Source: Plectrocnemia conspersa (Eukaryota; Arthropoda; Insecta; Trichoptera; Polycentropodidae). From it: a stretch of 64,000 nucleotides of DNA. Shown here piece after piece: positions 1 through 14,000 of this stretch. Position 1 is the first letter of the stretch. Each line of letters opens with the position of its first letter. Location of the stretch: NCBI GenBank assembly GCA_009617715.1, contig VTFK01000116.1, positions 310,001-374,000 on the forward strand, in the 5' to 3' direction. The position numbers and the translations under genes were made by a program. The notes under the pieces were generated by a model. The model was given only the letters and a program-made list of their open reading frames with translations, made no database searches and was not told where the DNA came from.

Positions 1-1240
<1,240 letters not shown>

Positions 1241-1442
1241 TCGATTTTAATTATTCATCTGCGAGATTAGGAAAATCTAGGTTAACCTAATTTGTTACGA
1301 TTGATCGGAATTATATTTATATAATAATCAATAATTCCGATCTTCCAGGCACAATTGAAATTAAAATACAAGGGTCCATATGGTATTCAAACCCAGGTCT
1401 TTAAGGTCTATTGTCAGAGACTTTTACCACTCGTGCTGGTCA
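1241..1442 (-). mobile_element. tRNA-derived SINE-like element, copy 2
   Basis: Read on the minus strand, this starts with a tRNA-like head: GAGTGGTAAAAGTCT (complement of 1419-1433) resembles a pol III A box, and CCTGGGTTTGAATACC (complement of 1382-1397) resembles a B box. A body of about 130 bp follows, containing the inverted pair CGGAATTAT / ATAATTCCG. The same head, spacing and 3' end (AGGTTNACCTNNNTTTTCCTAATCTC) recur on the plus strand at 18176-18354, so this is a dispersed element and not a chance match. It is a degenerate copy. That it is a SINE is inferred from the A/B boxes, the length and the existence of two copies. Confidence 0.6.
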
Positions 1443-1679
1443 AAAATCATCAATTTATCCCTTGAAATTATTTTTTAACAATGTTTTATGATCGAATCTA
1501 AAAGTTACGAATAGCAAAAATTTCGTTTCGAAATTCTTAAGCATTTTTTTGGTAGCAAAAAAATATATTAATAACATTTGGCAATGATTCGATCGTCAGC
1601 TAAATAAAACAACAATGTTTATACGTGAATTTTATTTAAATAATAAAATAAGTCGTTGTAATTATTTGAAAAAAAAATG

Positions 1680-2150
1680 CTAGATATAGAAAAAGCTTTC
1701 GACAAAGTATGGTATGACGGTTTGCTACGCTTAATACGTTCTATTTGTTTCATTAATTAATGAACGCTCAATCCCGCGTAAAATTCTAGCTGGAGCTTCT
1801 TAGGGAATTTTGCTCGGGCCGTTTCTATTTATCTTGTTAACGAATAATATTCTAAAAATATGCGTTTATTTATGTGCTCTGATGATACAACTATTTTTAC
1901 TAGTGCTTACGGTCATAAACCAATCGCGAATTAAATAAAAAAATCTTTAAAAATTTTGAAGGATGAAAAATTAAAATCAACCAATTTTAAAAAAATGTTC
2001 TGCCAACAAGCTCCTATATTAATAGAGCAGTAACATGAAATAAAAACAAGCAGTAAATACTTAAGCTTAAATTAAATAAAAATATACTGAAACTTTTGCT
2101 CTAAATGGCTTGCCGCTATTGCGACCCTTAAACCGATATTTAATAAAAAA
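1680..2150 (+). pseudogene. jockey-type LINE reverse transcriptase relic
   Basis: From 1680 the sequence translates as LDIEKAFDKVWYDGLL, a typical reverse transcriptase motif of jockey-clade non-LTR retrotransposons. It continues after a stop as ERSIPRKILAGAS, then GILLGPFLFIL (the altered GVPQGS-LGPLLF motif), and after a frameshift CSDDTTIF (the catalytic [F/Y]ADD motif with A replaced by S). Comparison with the minus-strand relic at 17575-17950 shows that this copy has lost about 100 bp between the DGL motif and the LRLIR segment. Stops, frameshifts and the deletion make it dead. The 5' endonuclease and the 3' end are not recognisable. Confidence 0.8.
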
Positions 2151-2919
2151 AAAATGAGTCTATAAACAATTATTTAGTAAATACTATTTTTTTTTTGATT
2201 ACTTTCCAGAATATCTAGTGTATGAGTGACTACAAAAGAAACAACTTTAAATTTAAATACAAGCATAAAATGCCTAGTATTATATTGCTTTAGAGACTAA
2301 ATATAACCTATAAATGTTCCAGTGCTTTAATTAAATGTACTTAAATTATTACTAATTTTTTTGTGTATTGCTTAACTTGTCAAATGTTTTTTTAATTTTC
2401 ATTTAGAAATTATAACAACAAACCTTTTATTTCAAATTATTTTTTATAACAAATTGTGAACATGAAAATAATTTTAAACCAGTAACAGGTACATATATTA
2501 TATATAATTAGTATGTTTGTAAAATTATTTATATTATCAAATTAAACATATTAAAAAAATATGTACTTGCAAAATATGAGGATGACACAAACGGAAAGCT
2601 TAACTAGTATATAAAAATTATATCTAACTAAATATTAACAAATGATAACTTTGCCTTAAGAAACGAACGTAAACACCCCTATCACAAAGGTCAAAACATA
2701 ACTTTTTGAGGGTCAATCGTGCGATGTGTAGTCATGCATTGTCGTGCAAGAGTATAGAACCTTTTCTATTGATCAGTTCGGGGTCCAGTCGTACGTTTCT
2801 AAACAGTACTCAAACTTTAAAAAAAACTAACAAAAACACAATGAAATGACATTATGCAAAATAAAATTTAGAAAACAAGAAGCGTAATTATATTACTAGC
2901 AATCTAATGCATTTACATT
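2151..2919. other. AT-rich sequence, no gene seen
   Basis: AT-rich non-coding sequence after the LINE relic. It may hold more of the decayed element 3' part, but I cannot align it by eye. Confidence 0.5.
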
Positions 2920-3330
2920 TTTCATGATAAGGGTCAGTGATTTACCATTATTATTATTACGAAACGTGCGCTCGCATGAAAATTTCATTGGGCACGCATT
3001 TTTAACTTATTGCGAAACTTGTTTATAAAATTCGGAGAACCCCTGTCAAAAGGCAAGTTTTATTAATTAACTGTCAAAAACTTTCTCGTCTAGTCGGAAA
3101 AATGGACGCAGGCAAAATTGTGACCCGAAATTGGCGTCGTCCGGCGTGTAATTTATGATGCGAACAAGTACACAAGTTGAATAAACCCAGATGATCCATC
3201 CGTTTCGGTCTCGTCACGGTTTTGACATATTCGCAAAATAAATTGCTTTAGATACTTGATTATCTCTTTCTCGATCATGGTATTCTGTAGTGTATTGGAT
3301 CGCATTCACAGTACATCTCGATCATGCTCT
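2920..3330. other. GC-richer patch, possible regulatory sequence
   Basis: Visibly richer in G and C than its surroundings, with CpG-containing stretches (for example GGCGTCGTCCGGCG around 3133) and homeodomain-like AT cores (GTAATTTATG near 3148). No frame stays open long enough to suggest an exon. This is one of about twenty such patches in the window. A regulatory role is inference only. Confidence 0.3.
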
Positions 3331-3789
3331 ATATCAAGTGCATATATTTATATAGTGCTGGGCCGCACTACAGCTCTTATTCCACTACCATAACTAGTTT
3401 ATCTAAGCTCTCATCTCTCTATTTTGTAGGTGTCTATATATTTTTGATAGATATTTCTTCAAAAATCGAGTTCGAACGGGATCGAATATTAAAAGGTAAT
3501 ACCGCACCTCAAAGAATATAATATGTTGTTTCTTTTGATCCTTTAATCCAAGATTACACTGAATAGAACAGATAAATATATATCCAACATATACATTAAT
3601 ATATAGTTGCACATTACACAATTTTGCTGAATTTCAAGTCAGACTTTTTATGACTGTAACATATTGAACTATTTATTTTAACTGAACGCAAAGTAAACCT
3701 TATTTTTGGTTGTTACATTCTAATCTACCACAACTTCTATGAAATAACTTTAAGTAGATTTCACCCTAAATCCAAATACATACACATAC

Positions 3790-4090
3790 GTTCAGAATGG
3801 TATGTACATATCCACCAGTGGTGTGCACATTCTGGTACTCCTTTCACAAAACTGTCGCCATGCAAATGCTGCGTCACACTCGGCTGATCTCAGCTAGAAA
3901 CTTTGATCGCAAAATACACTTTGGTAACATATTCCTCGAGACATCGATCGGAAAGTTCGGCAATGTGATTTATCGTGGGGTGAGTTGTAACGTAAACAGT
4001 CGTCTACTCCTTCGGCCTTTTCCACGCAAAACTTTTCATTGAAAATCGGCATCGGCTGTTTTCCGCGGCACTTTCCACTCGCGACGTTTC
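3790..4090. other. GC-richer patch with an 81-codon chance frame
   Basis: A second GC-richer patch. A plus-strand frame of 81 codons (3797-4042) crosses it, but its translation has no domain, signal or biased composition that I recognise, and nothing suggests splice-site context. I treat the patch as non-coding, possibly regulatory. Confidence 0.3.
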
Positions 4091-4449
4091 TACTTTACTT
4101 TCTTTTCCTATAGCATCTTTCATATTAACAACTTTAACCGTAGTTTAAAAACATATAAAGTATACTTAAAATACAGTTTCTGTTATATTTTAAATAATAC
4201 AAGTTGTACTATATTTATATTAGATAATAAAGCTTTTAAAGTTTCCTAATATTAAGAAAAATGTGCTTTTCTACTTTGTGACAATATAAAGCTCATATAA
4301 TTTTTGTGTCACAAAGTTGATGTTTTCATATGCATACATATGTTTTTCTTATAATATAATTATGCTTTTTTAAGAAGACAATATTTTTTTAAGAATAGCA
4401 TTTTTATAAATATATTGATATATATAAATGTATTTTATTTAGATGATTC

Positions 4450-6995
4450 TTTGCAATATAAAAAGTAAAATTCACTCTGTAATAATCAGGTATTAAATTG
4501 CATTTTTTTCTTAAATATGTCGCTAATTTTATTTTAATATTAAGTAATACAAACTATATTATAAATCTGTTTTTTTAATTGTTTATATCTAAATTTATAT
4601 AAAAAAAAACATATTTTTTGTAATTTTTCACTTTCAATATAAAATGGAATACAAGTTATTTATTTCTGTTTTTTGTTTTTCAATGTTTATTTTTTATAAA
4701 TTTTCCCTTCTACTTTTGACAATATTACAGTTTTTTGCACGTTTTACCACACTGATTATTTTTTTTTTAAATATTTAATTTGTATTATTTAGGCAAACAT
4801 AGTTTGTTTTTATTAAAAATATACAGTGAAACAGAAAACATAAAAAATCACTATTATTTACATATACTAATGCTTACATAAAAAAGCAGACTTTGTAGCA
4901 AAAATTATTATTTTCTAGTAATTCATTATTTTTTTCCAAGATTTATTTTTATAATAAATTATGCTAGATATAAATATATATTTAATTTATATGCCTGATT
5001 CTATTTACAATTTTTTTTAAATATGAATATTAAAATTTGCTTTGTAATGAGTAGTAATTAAATAGCATTTTTTAAACAAATGTCGTTAATTTAATGGCAT
5101 CAATAGATGATATTTTTTGTGATTTTTTTTACGTACAAAGAAAATTAAATATAAGTTGTCTGCATTTAGTTTTTGTGTTTTATATGCACGTTTTTATGCG
5201 CTGTTTTAAGATATATAATAAGTATTATTTCAGCACAAACAGTTTGTTTTTGTTAACAAATATACAGTAGAAAAACAAAATTTAAATTAATTCATTATAT
5301 AGAATATGTGATTACTATAAATGTAGAAAAAATATACTCTTTTGTAGCATAGAATCTTAGAATATATTTTAACAAGGTATATAGTTTTATAATGATTGAT
5401 TATATATAAAAGTGTATTTTTTTAATGCCAAGTTATTTTAATGTTTTTTAAGTGAAAAAATCTGTTATTAAGTAGCATGTATTATATTTAACAGACGATC
5501 CAAATTATATTTTAAATATATTTTTGCAATATATTTTTTGTAGAAAAATTATTTATTTCTGTAGTTAGATTTTTAGTGCTTCAAGCTTTTCTTTTATTTT
5601 TATAATTTTTATTGCTATTTTTGACTACTATTATGAATAAGGCATATGTAGCTTGTTTTTTTTTAACAAATATACAGTAAAAAAACAGAACTTGAAATAA
5701 CTTTAATACATAGAATATGAAATTATTATAATTGTTGGTAAAAGTATAGTTTTTGTAGTATAGAATCTCAGCGTAATAAATAAATATATATTTTAATAAA
5801 TACATTTATATAAATAAATATATAAAATAAATATTTTCGAGCAAGATATATATTTTTATAAATATTTATGATATTGTATATGAAATTTTATTATTTTAAT
5901 GCAAAGTTATTTAAGGGATTCTTGCTAGTATTAAAATAAATTCACTTTATAATAATCTGGTCATATTATAATTGATATTTATTTTAATAACAGACTATTA
6001 AAACTTTTTCTTACATCTGTTTTTTTTTAAATTTATTATATCTAGATTTTAATTAGAAAACCATTTCTTATTGTTATTTTTACTTGCTTTAAATCTATTT
6101 CTGTATTTAAAATGTTACTGCTTAAAAATTTTGTGTTATTTTTTATAATTTTCACTGCTATTTTTTACCGTTCATTATTACAGTTTTTTTAACGTTAATA
6201 TTATTTATTGCTTTGGAATATGTAGGTTTAAAATATGCAGTTTTAAAATATGTAATTAATATTATTTAGGCATATATAGTTTGTTTTTGTTAAGGAGTAT
6301 ACAGTAAAAAAACAACAATAAAATTACTATATAGATTATGGGATAATTATAAATGCTAGAAAAAAGAGATATTTTCTGTGCAAAGAATTTCAACGCAAAC
6401 TAATCATTTTTAACGACTTTTTTTAAATACATATAGTGAATTTTATATAGCTATTAAATTATATATACGATTATTTTTAGTTAAAAAATTAAATTAAATA
6501 TTTACTCTTCAAATAATCAGTTAATCTATAGCAAAATTTTAAATAAATAACAATATTTTATTTTAATAAAAGATAATACAAACTATACCTTAATTTTTTT
6601 TACTCTTCAGATTTAAATTATAAAACAAATTAATATTTCGCATTTTTTCATTTGGTATCAAAGTGAAATACAAGTTATATACTTTTGTATTTAGAAGTTT
6701 TATGTTATAGATTTTTTTTACTGCTACTTTTGACCCTACATATTGCAGCTATTTGCCTGTTTTAATCATAGTACGCTGTTTCATAATATGTAATTATTAT
6801 TATTTAGGCCAATGTAGTTTGTTTTTTGTTAAGATACAATAAAAACAATTCACAATGTCATTTATTTTGTGTCAGGTTTATCTAGCAAGTAGACTTTACT
6901 TACTAGTAGGAGCATTTTATGTTTTATTTTTGTTAAATACCTTTTTAATAATACAAAAATATACAGTTAGACTTACTTTTATCCAAGCTTTGTTA
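4450..6995. repeat. diverged tandem array, about five units of 410-630 bp
   Basis: One string of landmarks recurs in the same order five times. Landmark 1 is a TAATAATCNGGT-like stretch (about 4480, 5045, 5465, 5950, 6510). Landmark 2 is TGCTATTTTTGAC (about 4717, 5615, 6149, 6719). Landmark 3 is AGTTTGTTTTTGTTAA followed by ATACAGTA (4801, 5241, 5650, 6278, 6816), usually preceded by ATTATTTAGGCA. Spacing of landmark 3 is 440, 409, 628 and 538 bp. The units are very AT-rich and strongly diverged, so this is an old tandem amplification, satellite-like or of unknown origin. No coding content is evident. Confidence 0.75.
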
Positions 6996-7039
6996 GTCCT
7001 AAAATCAGTTAAAACTAGCTGGATGAGAAAAAAATAAAA

Positions 7040-7559
7040 GTTTATTTTCCTTTTGACAACAGAAAAATCTTGTAGATATATTGGATACAACAGTTTTATA
7101 AAAAATAATTTCAGCTTAACTTTTAAAACTGTTTTTATTTAAAAAAAAAGCTGAGATAACATTTCATTAAAACAGAAAAAAAGGTCCGCTACAGTTATGT
7201 TAAATACCATTTACTTAAAGGAGCGCAAAAATCTTATTTAATGTTTTAATAATCAAGTTAAAATACTCTAATTGCGGTGTAATAAACTCTCTAATTAATT
7301 ATATTGTGTCCTCAGGCTTTAATAAATAAATTATATCTTAGACACGATGTCACTGTAACTACGAAATCATGGGTGATTTGCTAAATTTAGATCAACAGTA
7401 TCTTTTCTTAAGATTATAAGCCTGCATGTCTGTAATAGATTTTATGAGCTAATTATGAAAATAATTAATATTATTTTTTTTTTGTGTGCCATCCTTACGA
7501 TACATTCGGTGGTGGTATGCCAATAAAAAAACATAACTTAAATTCTAAAACAATCAGAC
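7040..7559. other. AT-rich sequence, no gene seen
   Basis: AT-rich non-coding sequence after the tandem array. I see no repeat landmark or open frame of interest. Confidence 0.55.
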
Positions 7560-7870
7560 GTTTTCTTTTGTGTCGGCGATAAAATACAAAACGTGTCCGT
7601 GCAAAGTTTTCACCAGTCGCCGGGCAATAATTAAAGCTTCGCCGTGACTGATTAAAAGCTCCAAGTTCCGCTTGGGTGTTAAGGGCGGACTATTGGGGAG
7701 GGTCTGGGGGTTCGTACGTACCCGCAGCGCCCAAGTGTGAGGGCTGTCACTCCCTTCGTCATATTTGCACGGCTTTTAACCGCGTCCGCTTTTTCTTTTT
7801 TTGCGAAAAACGGCATTGTGTCGCACCGAACGTGTCAAAACTTTAAACGCAGAGAAGCTCTCGCTCTTAT
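7560..7870. other. GC-richer patch, possible regulatory sequence
   Basis: The composition changes sharply from the flanks, with a G-run-rich core (GGGGAGGGTCTGGGGG near 7696) and several CpGs. An ATAATTAAAGC homeodomain-type core lies at about 7628. No long open frame covers it. Possible regulatory element; unproven. Confidence 0.3.
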
Positions 7871-10800
7871 ACAATAAAATAGTTTACTGAAAAAAAAATC
7901 ACATACAAAGATGTAATCATTTAATTATGAACAATAAGGGCGTTGATTATTGTGAGTTACATCTGTTGCCATTATAGACTGACATAATATTTATTTTTAA
8001 ATTGAATAAAAAAATTTTCTAGAAATCAAACGCTAATCGAAAATCTTATAATAGAATCTTGGCAATAAATCGATCTTGTATATTTATATTAAAAAAATAT
8101 TAAGTAAGATGTTAAACATAAATGTATATGGCACACATAAAGCATACGTCAAATAATATACTTTCACTGTGTCACATTAAACGTGTTGAAACTGAAAACT
8201 TTGCTTTGCCAGAAAACGCCATCTGCTTTTTAATACACTTTCCAATATTTTTTTTGCTAAGAAAGAGTCGAGAGATCTTCGCAAACTGGCATTATACTCT
8301 GCTGAATATTCGCATGCATAATGCATTTGAATTTGTAAAAAATCCAACCGCTATGATTTATATTTGTTTACATTACTATATATATACGTATAGTCAAAAT
8401 TGCGGGTCGCAAATTATTTTTCAATTACAGATGGTCGGAGATATTGCAAAATTTGTCGCTAACGCAATTGAAAGTTCAACAAGTTGATTAGTCTGTGGAG
8501 TCGAAGTTTGAGCATAAATCACAATAAAGGAATTCAACATTTAATCAGGGAATAATTGTAGTTGCGGTATAGTTGTAAATTATTTAATCGTATATGAATA
8601 CGTTTATAGTCTTAACATTAGTTATACGTAAATAATTAGAATGATAACGTTTATTTTATTGTACATTACTTAGAACGACATATTTTTATGCTGTGACAAA
8701 AATATAATAAGTCGGGTTTTTTGAAGCCCAACTGAAGTATAAATTTATTTTAATTTATTTATAATTTTTTTGGCCGATAAAGAATTGTCATCTTAGACAG
8801 TATCTTAAATTAAGTTGGTTTAGCTAGTTAAATCATATCGCAAACTATACCTAATTCTGAACTGTTTTAGTTGTATCGTTTCGAAACACTGCTAATTGAA
8901 ATACCTTGAAAGTTTAAAGTGATCGATGCACGTTTGCATAGTTTGCAGTCTTCAAAGTCGATAAATCCAATACAAAGTTAGGCTTAGGTGGCAAAACACG
9001 TTTTGATTCAAAACACGAATGTTAGTAATATTAAATTTCTTGATACATTTCGAGAACACAATGAAATTATTAAAGTTCCGTTATTCCAGTTCAAAAGCAT
9101 CTAGCGTAGTTAAAATTAGAATATAACATTGTGCGCGAAGAGAGTGAATATTTAAATGGAATGGAAAGATGGTATGAAGACCTTTTGCGATGCAAATGTA
9201 ATATGATGGAGGAATTAAAAGCAAATATAGCGAAAAAATTATAAAATTATGGACGAAGTTTAACATCAAAGGACTTCAAAGAGATTGTGAGACAATTCTC
9301 AGTTATATTTATTAACAGTGTGAATACTTAGTCATTGCATTTTTATTATCCAAACTCAAGTTTTTCAGTATAATTTTAATGAAATACATTAAATAAAATC
9401 TCTTAAATTCTTTAGGATATTCTTATATCTAAAAAGTAGTTTAATGGATAAACATAAATTAGACATATTACGCAGTTTATTTAAGATTTCAATTGTGAAG
9501 AAGCCAGCATTGATATATCAATGTTTTTTAGTTTCTCTATATATTTATATATCAGGGAAAAACCACACATCGATCTTTGCGTATTTGTGTATAGAAACCG
9601 TTTACGTGTTTTGAGCTCAAAAGAGGCGACAGAAGGAGGCAAGTGTTTGCCCTCAGCAGCTTTGGAAATTATTCTAATTGAATTGGCGATGTGTGCACCC
9701 TCAGAAGGAAGCAAGCAGCAGTAGCTGCTCTGCGTCAAACATTGATTGAATAAGATGCAATCAGTCCTTTGAGGCAAGGGCTCTAAAGCAGACGCCTGAC
9801 TCGGCTCAAACACATAGATAGATACCGATAGACAGTCGAAAATTATTCCTCGATAATGCACACATACGCTAATTTTACTACAATAGATGATAATTTCCAG
9901 GGGTGGTAGCAATCTGCTGTATTTATTTCATTAAATTTTAATTAAAATAAAATTCCTTACTGACTTCAATACAAAAAAAAAGAGAAACAAATCGATGATT
10001 GATAATTATAAACTAGTGTCGATTTTATAAGCACTAGTTAAAATATTCAGAATTATACTTTAAACCATATCGAATAATATTTGATTGATTAATGTATAGA
10101 AATCAGCAGCACCGAATCTGCTTGATTTTTTCCAACTTTGTAACGAAAAATTTCGATCAAGGCAATCAAGTAAATGTCATCTAAATTGATTTTAAAAAAT
10201 CTTGTCTTGACTTGACAATACTCTTGAAACCCTTCCAATCAGTAAAGACAAATTTTAGAGATAACCTTGACTTCAAAGGACTTCTTGACACAGAAAGATG
10301 ATCGGAAGTAATATTTAAAATCTATGTTATTTTATTTCTAAATTTGATATTTAAAATTACAAAATTCTACAAGCTACATTAATATTTTAGTAAATCGTGT
10401 TTTAACATAATAATATTTTAAATAGGTCCGGCTTTAGCTAATTTAGTGCCCCCAGACCAAAACTAAGTTGCTTCTTCTCTTCCTGTCCCCTTCATACATA
10501 CTATCAACACATATAATCAAAAATAAAAAAATAAGAACCAGATAATAAAATTATGTTTTTTTCTTCTGAAAGACATTAAATATTTTTTTTCTTTTATTAT
10601 CTTTTCTGAACTAACATAATATTATTGCGTTAAGCAGACTTGTTATTAAAAGTTATATCTGGATACAAATACTTATTTCACCTTGTTTTGTTTGTCGCAC
10701 CGACCGGTTCATTTATTGTGGTGACCGACTGGTGACAGTCCACCAAAACCTCAGTTTTCGCTGGCTGTTTGTTCTACATAAGTTCATGCGAATCTGACTT

Positions 10801-11940
10801 AAACGCATATAACGATATAATTTTAAACTACGAATGAAAAAAATAAACATTTTCACCTTAGCCTCTGTTTATTAATTTTTGATTAAACAAGTGTTTTTTA
10901 ATAATTAAAAATATAAAACACTTATTTTATTAACGAATACACTTGATGCAATATTCAAAAACTGATTTTATTGAAATTAATATAGTCAGTAAAGTAAAAT
11001 AAAATCTGCTTCATATTTTTGAGAAAAAATGTGTAAGTTTTAGCTAAGTTGCATAACTATATTTGAATTTAAATAACAGTTCTAACATGAAATAACTACG
11101 TTGTTTTATATAAAATAGCAGTTTTTTGACTAATGTTAAAACGCAGAAGTGCGAAATTGGTCGTTTAAGTAACTTAACCAGTGAATATCGATAATATATG
11201 TAGAAAGAACATATGTAGAAATGCCTTTATCTCATTTATAATTCACTATATTAGGAATAGCTACAAAATAGTTTGAATATTCTTTATTTAAAATTAAATT
11301 TAAAAAAATATAAAACGCAAAAAGTTGAGGGTCCGGTATTTACACACACTCATTAGCTGCGGTACCTCGCGATAGTGAGAGACTGACAGCTATTATTTGT
11401 TAATTGCAACGTGGCTGGCCCAATACGTTACAATTAGTAATAAAATTAATAAGTTATTGGATTGAATGTATACGATAATCGAACTCATGTTTTGAACGTA
11501 TTGGTCGCTAACTATACCATTTATTGTGCTGGTTACAAATGTATTATATTATACCATCTGGTTCTACTATGAATATGAAATATTAAAGCAAATGCTTTAA
11601 GAGTCGTTAAAATTTAACTTATTTATCAAAAACTACTTCTTCCCTTTTTGCTTGAAATTAATGACAGTTTTAAGAAAAAGAGTTACTTGAATCGACCAAA
11701 ACTACTCTTGCAAAAAATGTTTAAGCCTTTAAAAAGCAATCGCTTTTTTTCTTGTCTGATTTGATACAGTCTGATTTGATACCAAACTACAGTCAAAACT
11801 CAAAAATATATATATATTTATTAAAAACTTTTTAATTATTATAATAGACTCGTTATGATATTGCGATATATATATAAGCTATACATAATTTTATTTGTAC
11901 ATATTTATAATAAATTCTGCAAATATCATTGATATAACAT
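7871..11940. other. AT-rich sequence, no supported gene
   Basis: Long AT-rich stretch. It contains two longer chance frames (8122-8487 plus strand, 121 codons; 9481-9912 minus strand, 143 codons). Neither shows a domain, a signal peptide or codon bias that I would trust. A slightly GC-richer part lies at 9590-9800. I see no RNA gene or clear repeat. Confidence 0.5.
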
Positions 11941-11953
11941 CTCATATTTACTC

Positions 11954-11991
11954 TGATGCTTGTGACGTCATTCATGACGTCATGAGCATCA
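11954..11991. promoter_or_regulatory. palindrome carrying two perfect CRE sites
   Basis: Two complete copies of TGACGTCA, the consensus cAMP-response element bound by CREB/ATF bZIP factors, lie at 11963-11970 and 11975-11982. They are enclosed by inverted arms TGATGCT (11954-11960) and AGCATCA (11985-11991), so the whole 38 bp is nearly self-complementary. Such a paired site is unlikely by chance in this AT-rich background. Binding or function is not shown, and no gene is visible nearby. Confidence 0.5.
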
Positions 11992-12599
11992 AACAACTGG
12001 TCTTATTAGCCTTTATATAAATAGTGTTAATGAATTATACTCCCACATATTTAACATGTATAACTTTTCAAGATAGTCTATTTTTGTATGAATATAATAA
12101 ACTCTTATGGAATAAATATGTATATACTCTTTTAGATATTACGTAGACCCTTATAAATATTAATAGTAAAATATTTTATTATTTATATGTACAGATTTAT
12201 ATGCATTATATAATATAAACGATCAAATTTTATTATATGTATATTTTATATATACGTTCAAGAACTAGAATATGTAATATTGTAGTGTAATAGTTTGCTT
12301 TTGCATGAAATTGTAACTGATACTATTCAAGCAACAACTTGGCATGTCCGACGTTATTCGCGTTTAAATTTAACTCTTGTAGTTTAACAGTATTATTTAT
12401 ATGTAACGTGATTTTAACGTGATTGGTAATGCATAGTACAAATAATATAATTTCACGATCACGTCAGCTGTTGGACGTTTAAACCTAGACATTGAGAACA
12501 GGTATTAGATTTCACTTTCTAAAGAGTGGAACTCATAACTTTCACTCTTATATTATGATACGTATAATATAGCTCATCGCACAATGTAAATTCTTATCT
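11992..12599. other. AT-rich sequence, no gene seen
   Basis: AT-rich non-coding sequence; nothing further seen. Confidence 0.55.
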
Positions 12600-12950
12600 G
12601 AGACGACACTCGGTTCATATTTTTCCCCTTAAAATAACTCTCCCTTAAGGGACTTCGCGAGGAGACAAAATCTGCCATAAATTTGAGCTGATGTGTCTCG
12701 GGCAGTCAAGACACGTCAAGCTAAGCGCCGGTCGTTTAGCGACGGAGCTTTTATATCTCAGGACGAAAGCTCAAAGCTTGAAATTTACATGGACGCAACA
12801 AAGTGTAGTTTGTCAAAAATTAATTGTGCGGCGTTTGTAATTTGACGGAGTAATTGATTCGAAGTTAATTGAAAACGCCGTCAAGTGTGAAAGGGTAATC
12901 ATCCGTACTGTGAGCGGCTTATGCACGTTATGTTGTGTGTATCAGGCAAT
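12600..12950. other. GC-richer patch, possible regulatory sequence
   Basis: GC-richer patch with several CpGs (GCGCCGGTCG near 12725). It contains GCCATAAATTTG and GTAATTGATTCG, which fit homeodomain/Hox-type binding cores (ATAAA, TAAT). There is no exon-like frame. A regulatory role is inference. Confidence 0.3.
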
Positions 12951-13980
12951 GCATTAAAGCGTATTGGTTTTCACTTTGCTTTATATATATTGAAATGAAT
13001 TTATTAATTAAATCGTCACTTATTCTATGCGAATTGGGTTAACTGTAACTTTATTTTCTGCATTATTAATTTAATACTACAAACAATTCAGCAGGGAGCT
13101 GACAATACTGCGACTGTTCAATATTTATTTATGGATAATTTGATACTCTTTTAATGAATACGAGTGACTTTTATTTGCATTGTCTATTGACATCTTGAGA
13201 ATCAGATCAAAAATACGTTTTAAAAAAAGCAGCGTAACTTACTTCGCAACCCTTCATAATAAAATTTCAGAATAATATTGTTTAAAGCCATATTAAAGAT
13301 GTAAGCGCTTAGTTTTTTTGATGGTCAGTACTGAAGAATAAAGCGAATAAATGTTTTTTCCTCAGTTATTCAAGTTAATCTTGATATTTTCCTCTTAATA
13401 TTAGTACTTACAAATCAATTCTTAAAGAGCACTTTTTTTTTAACACAACAAAGATTTTGTAGAAATTACAAAAAATGGTATTTTTTAATGCTTCTAAAAT
13501 AATTATAAATGTATATCTCTACATGTACATCTCTATATCTTAGTTTAAAACTTTAAAACGTTCATACGATATTTTTAGAAGCATAAGTTAAATTATTTAT
13601 TACCCTTGAAAACGCATGAATGGACTAATTAGTTGTTTAATACTAAAAGACAATTCATTCAGTTACATTTTATGCCAATACTACATCTTTAAAATGTAAT
13701 AAGTCTAAAATTTCATATTCTATACATTATATAAGATTTTTTTCCTATATAACAACACTGTTTGTCTCTAAAGTTTTTTAGATCAAAGTTGTCGTCATCA
13801 AAATCAGTTTTATATTGTAGAAATGTGGCAAAATGGTCATTTTAATTTATAAAAAAATTAAGTTACCTCTATAATAAACAGATGTATGGAAAGCTATCAT
13901 ATAAATAAGGAAACATATTATGAAAGTAAAAATATATATTTATAATAAAAATTAAGATTTTTCATAACTGCCTAATGGGT
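12951..13980. other. AT-rich sequence, no gene seen
   Basis: AT-rich non-coding sequence; nothing recognisable. Confidence 0.55.
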
Positions 13981-14000
13981 GGTGTCGTTTGCGAGCTTTA

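Noticed and set aside
8122..8487. 121-codon plus-strand frame
   Set aside because: Composition like translated AT-rich non-coding DNA; no homologous-looking motif.
9481..9912. 143-codon minus-strand frame
   Set aside because: No domain, no membrane or signal pattern I trust, no splice context. The opposite strand is also open over 9521-9724.
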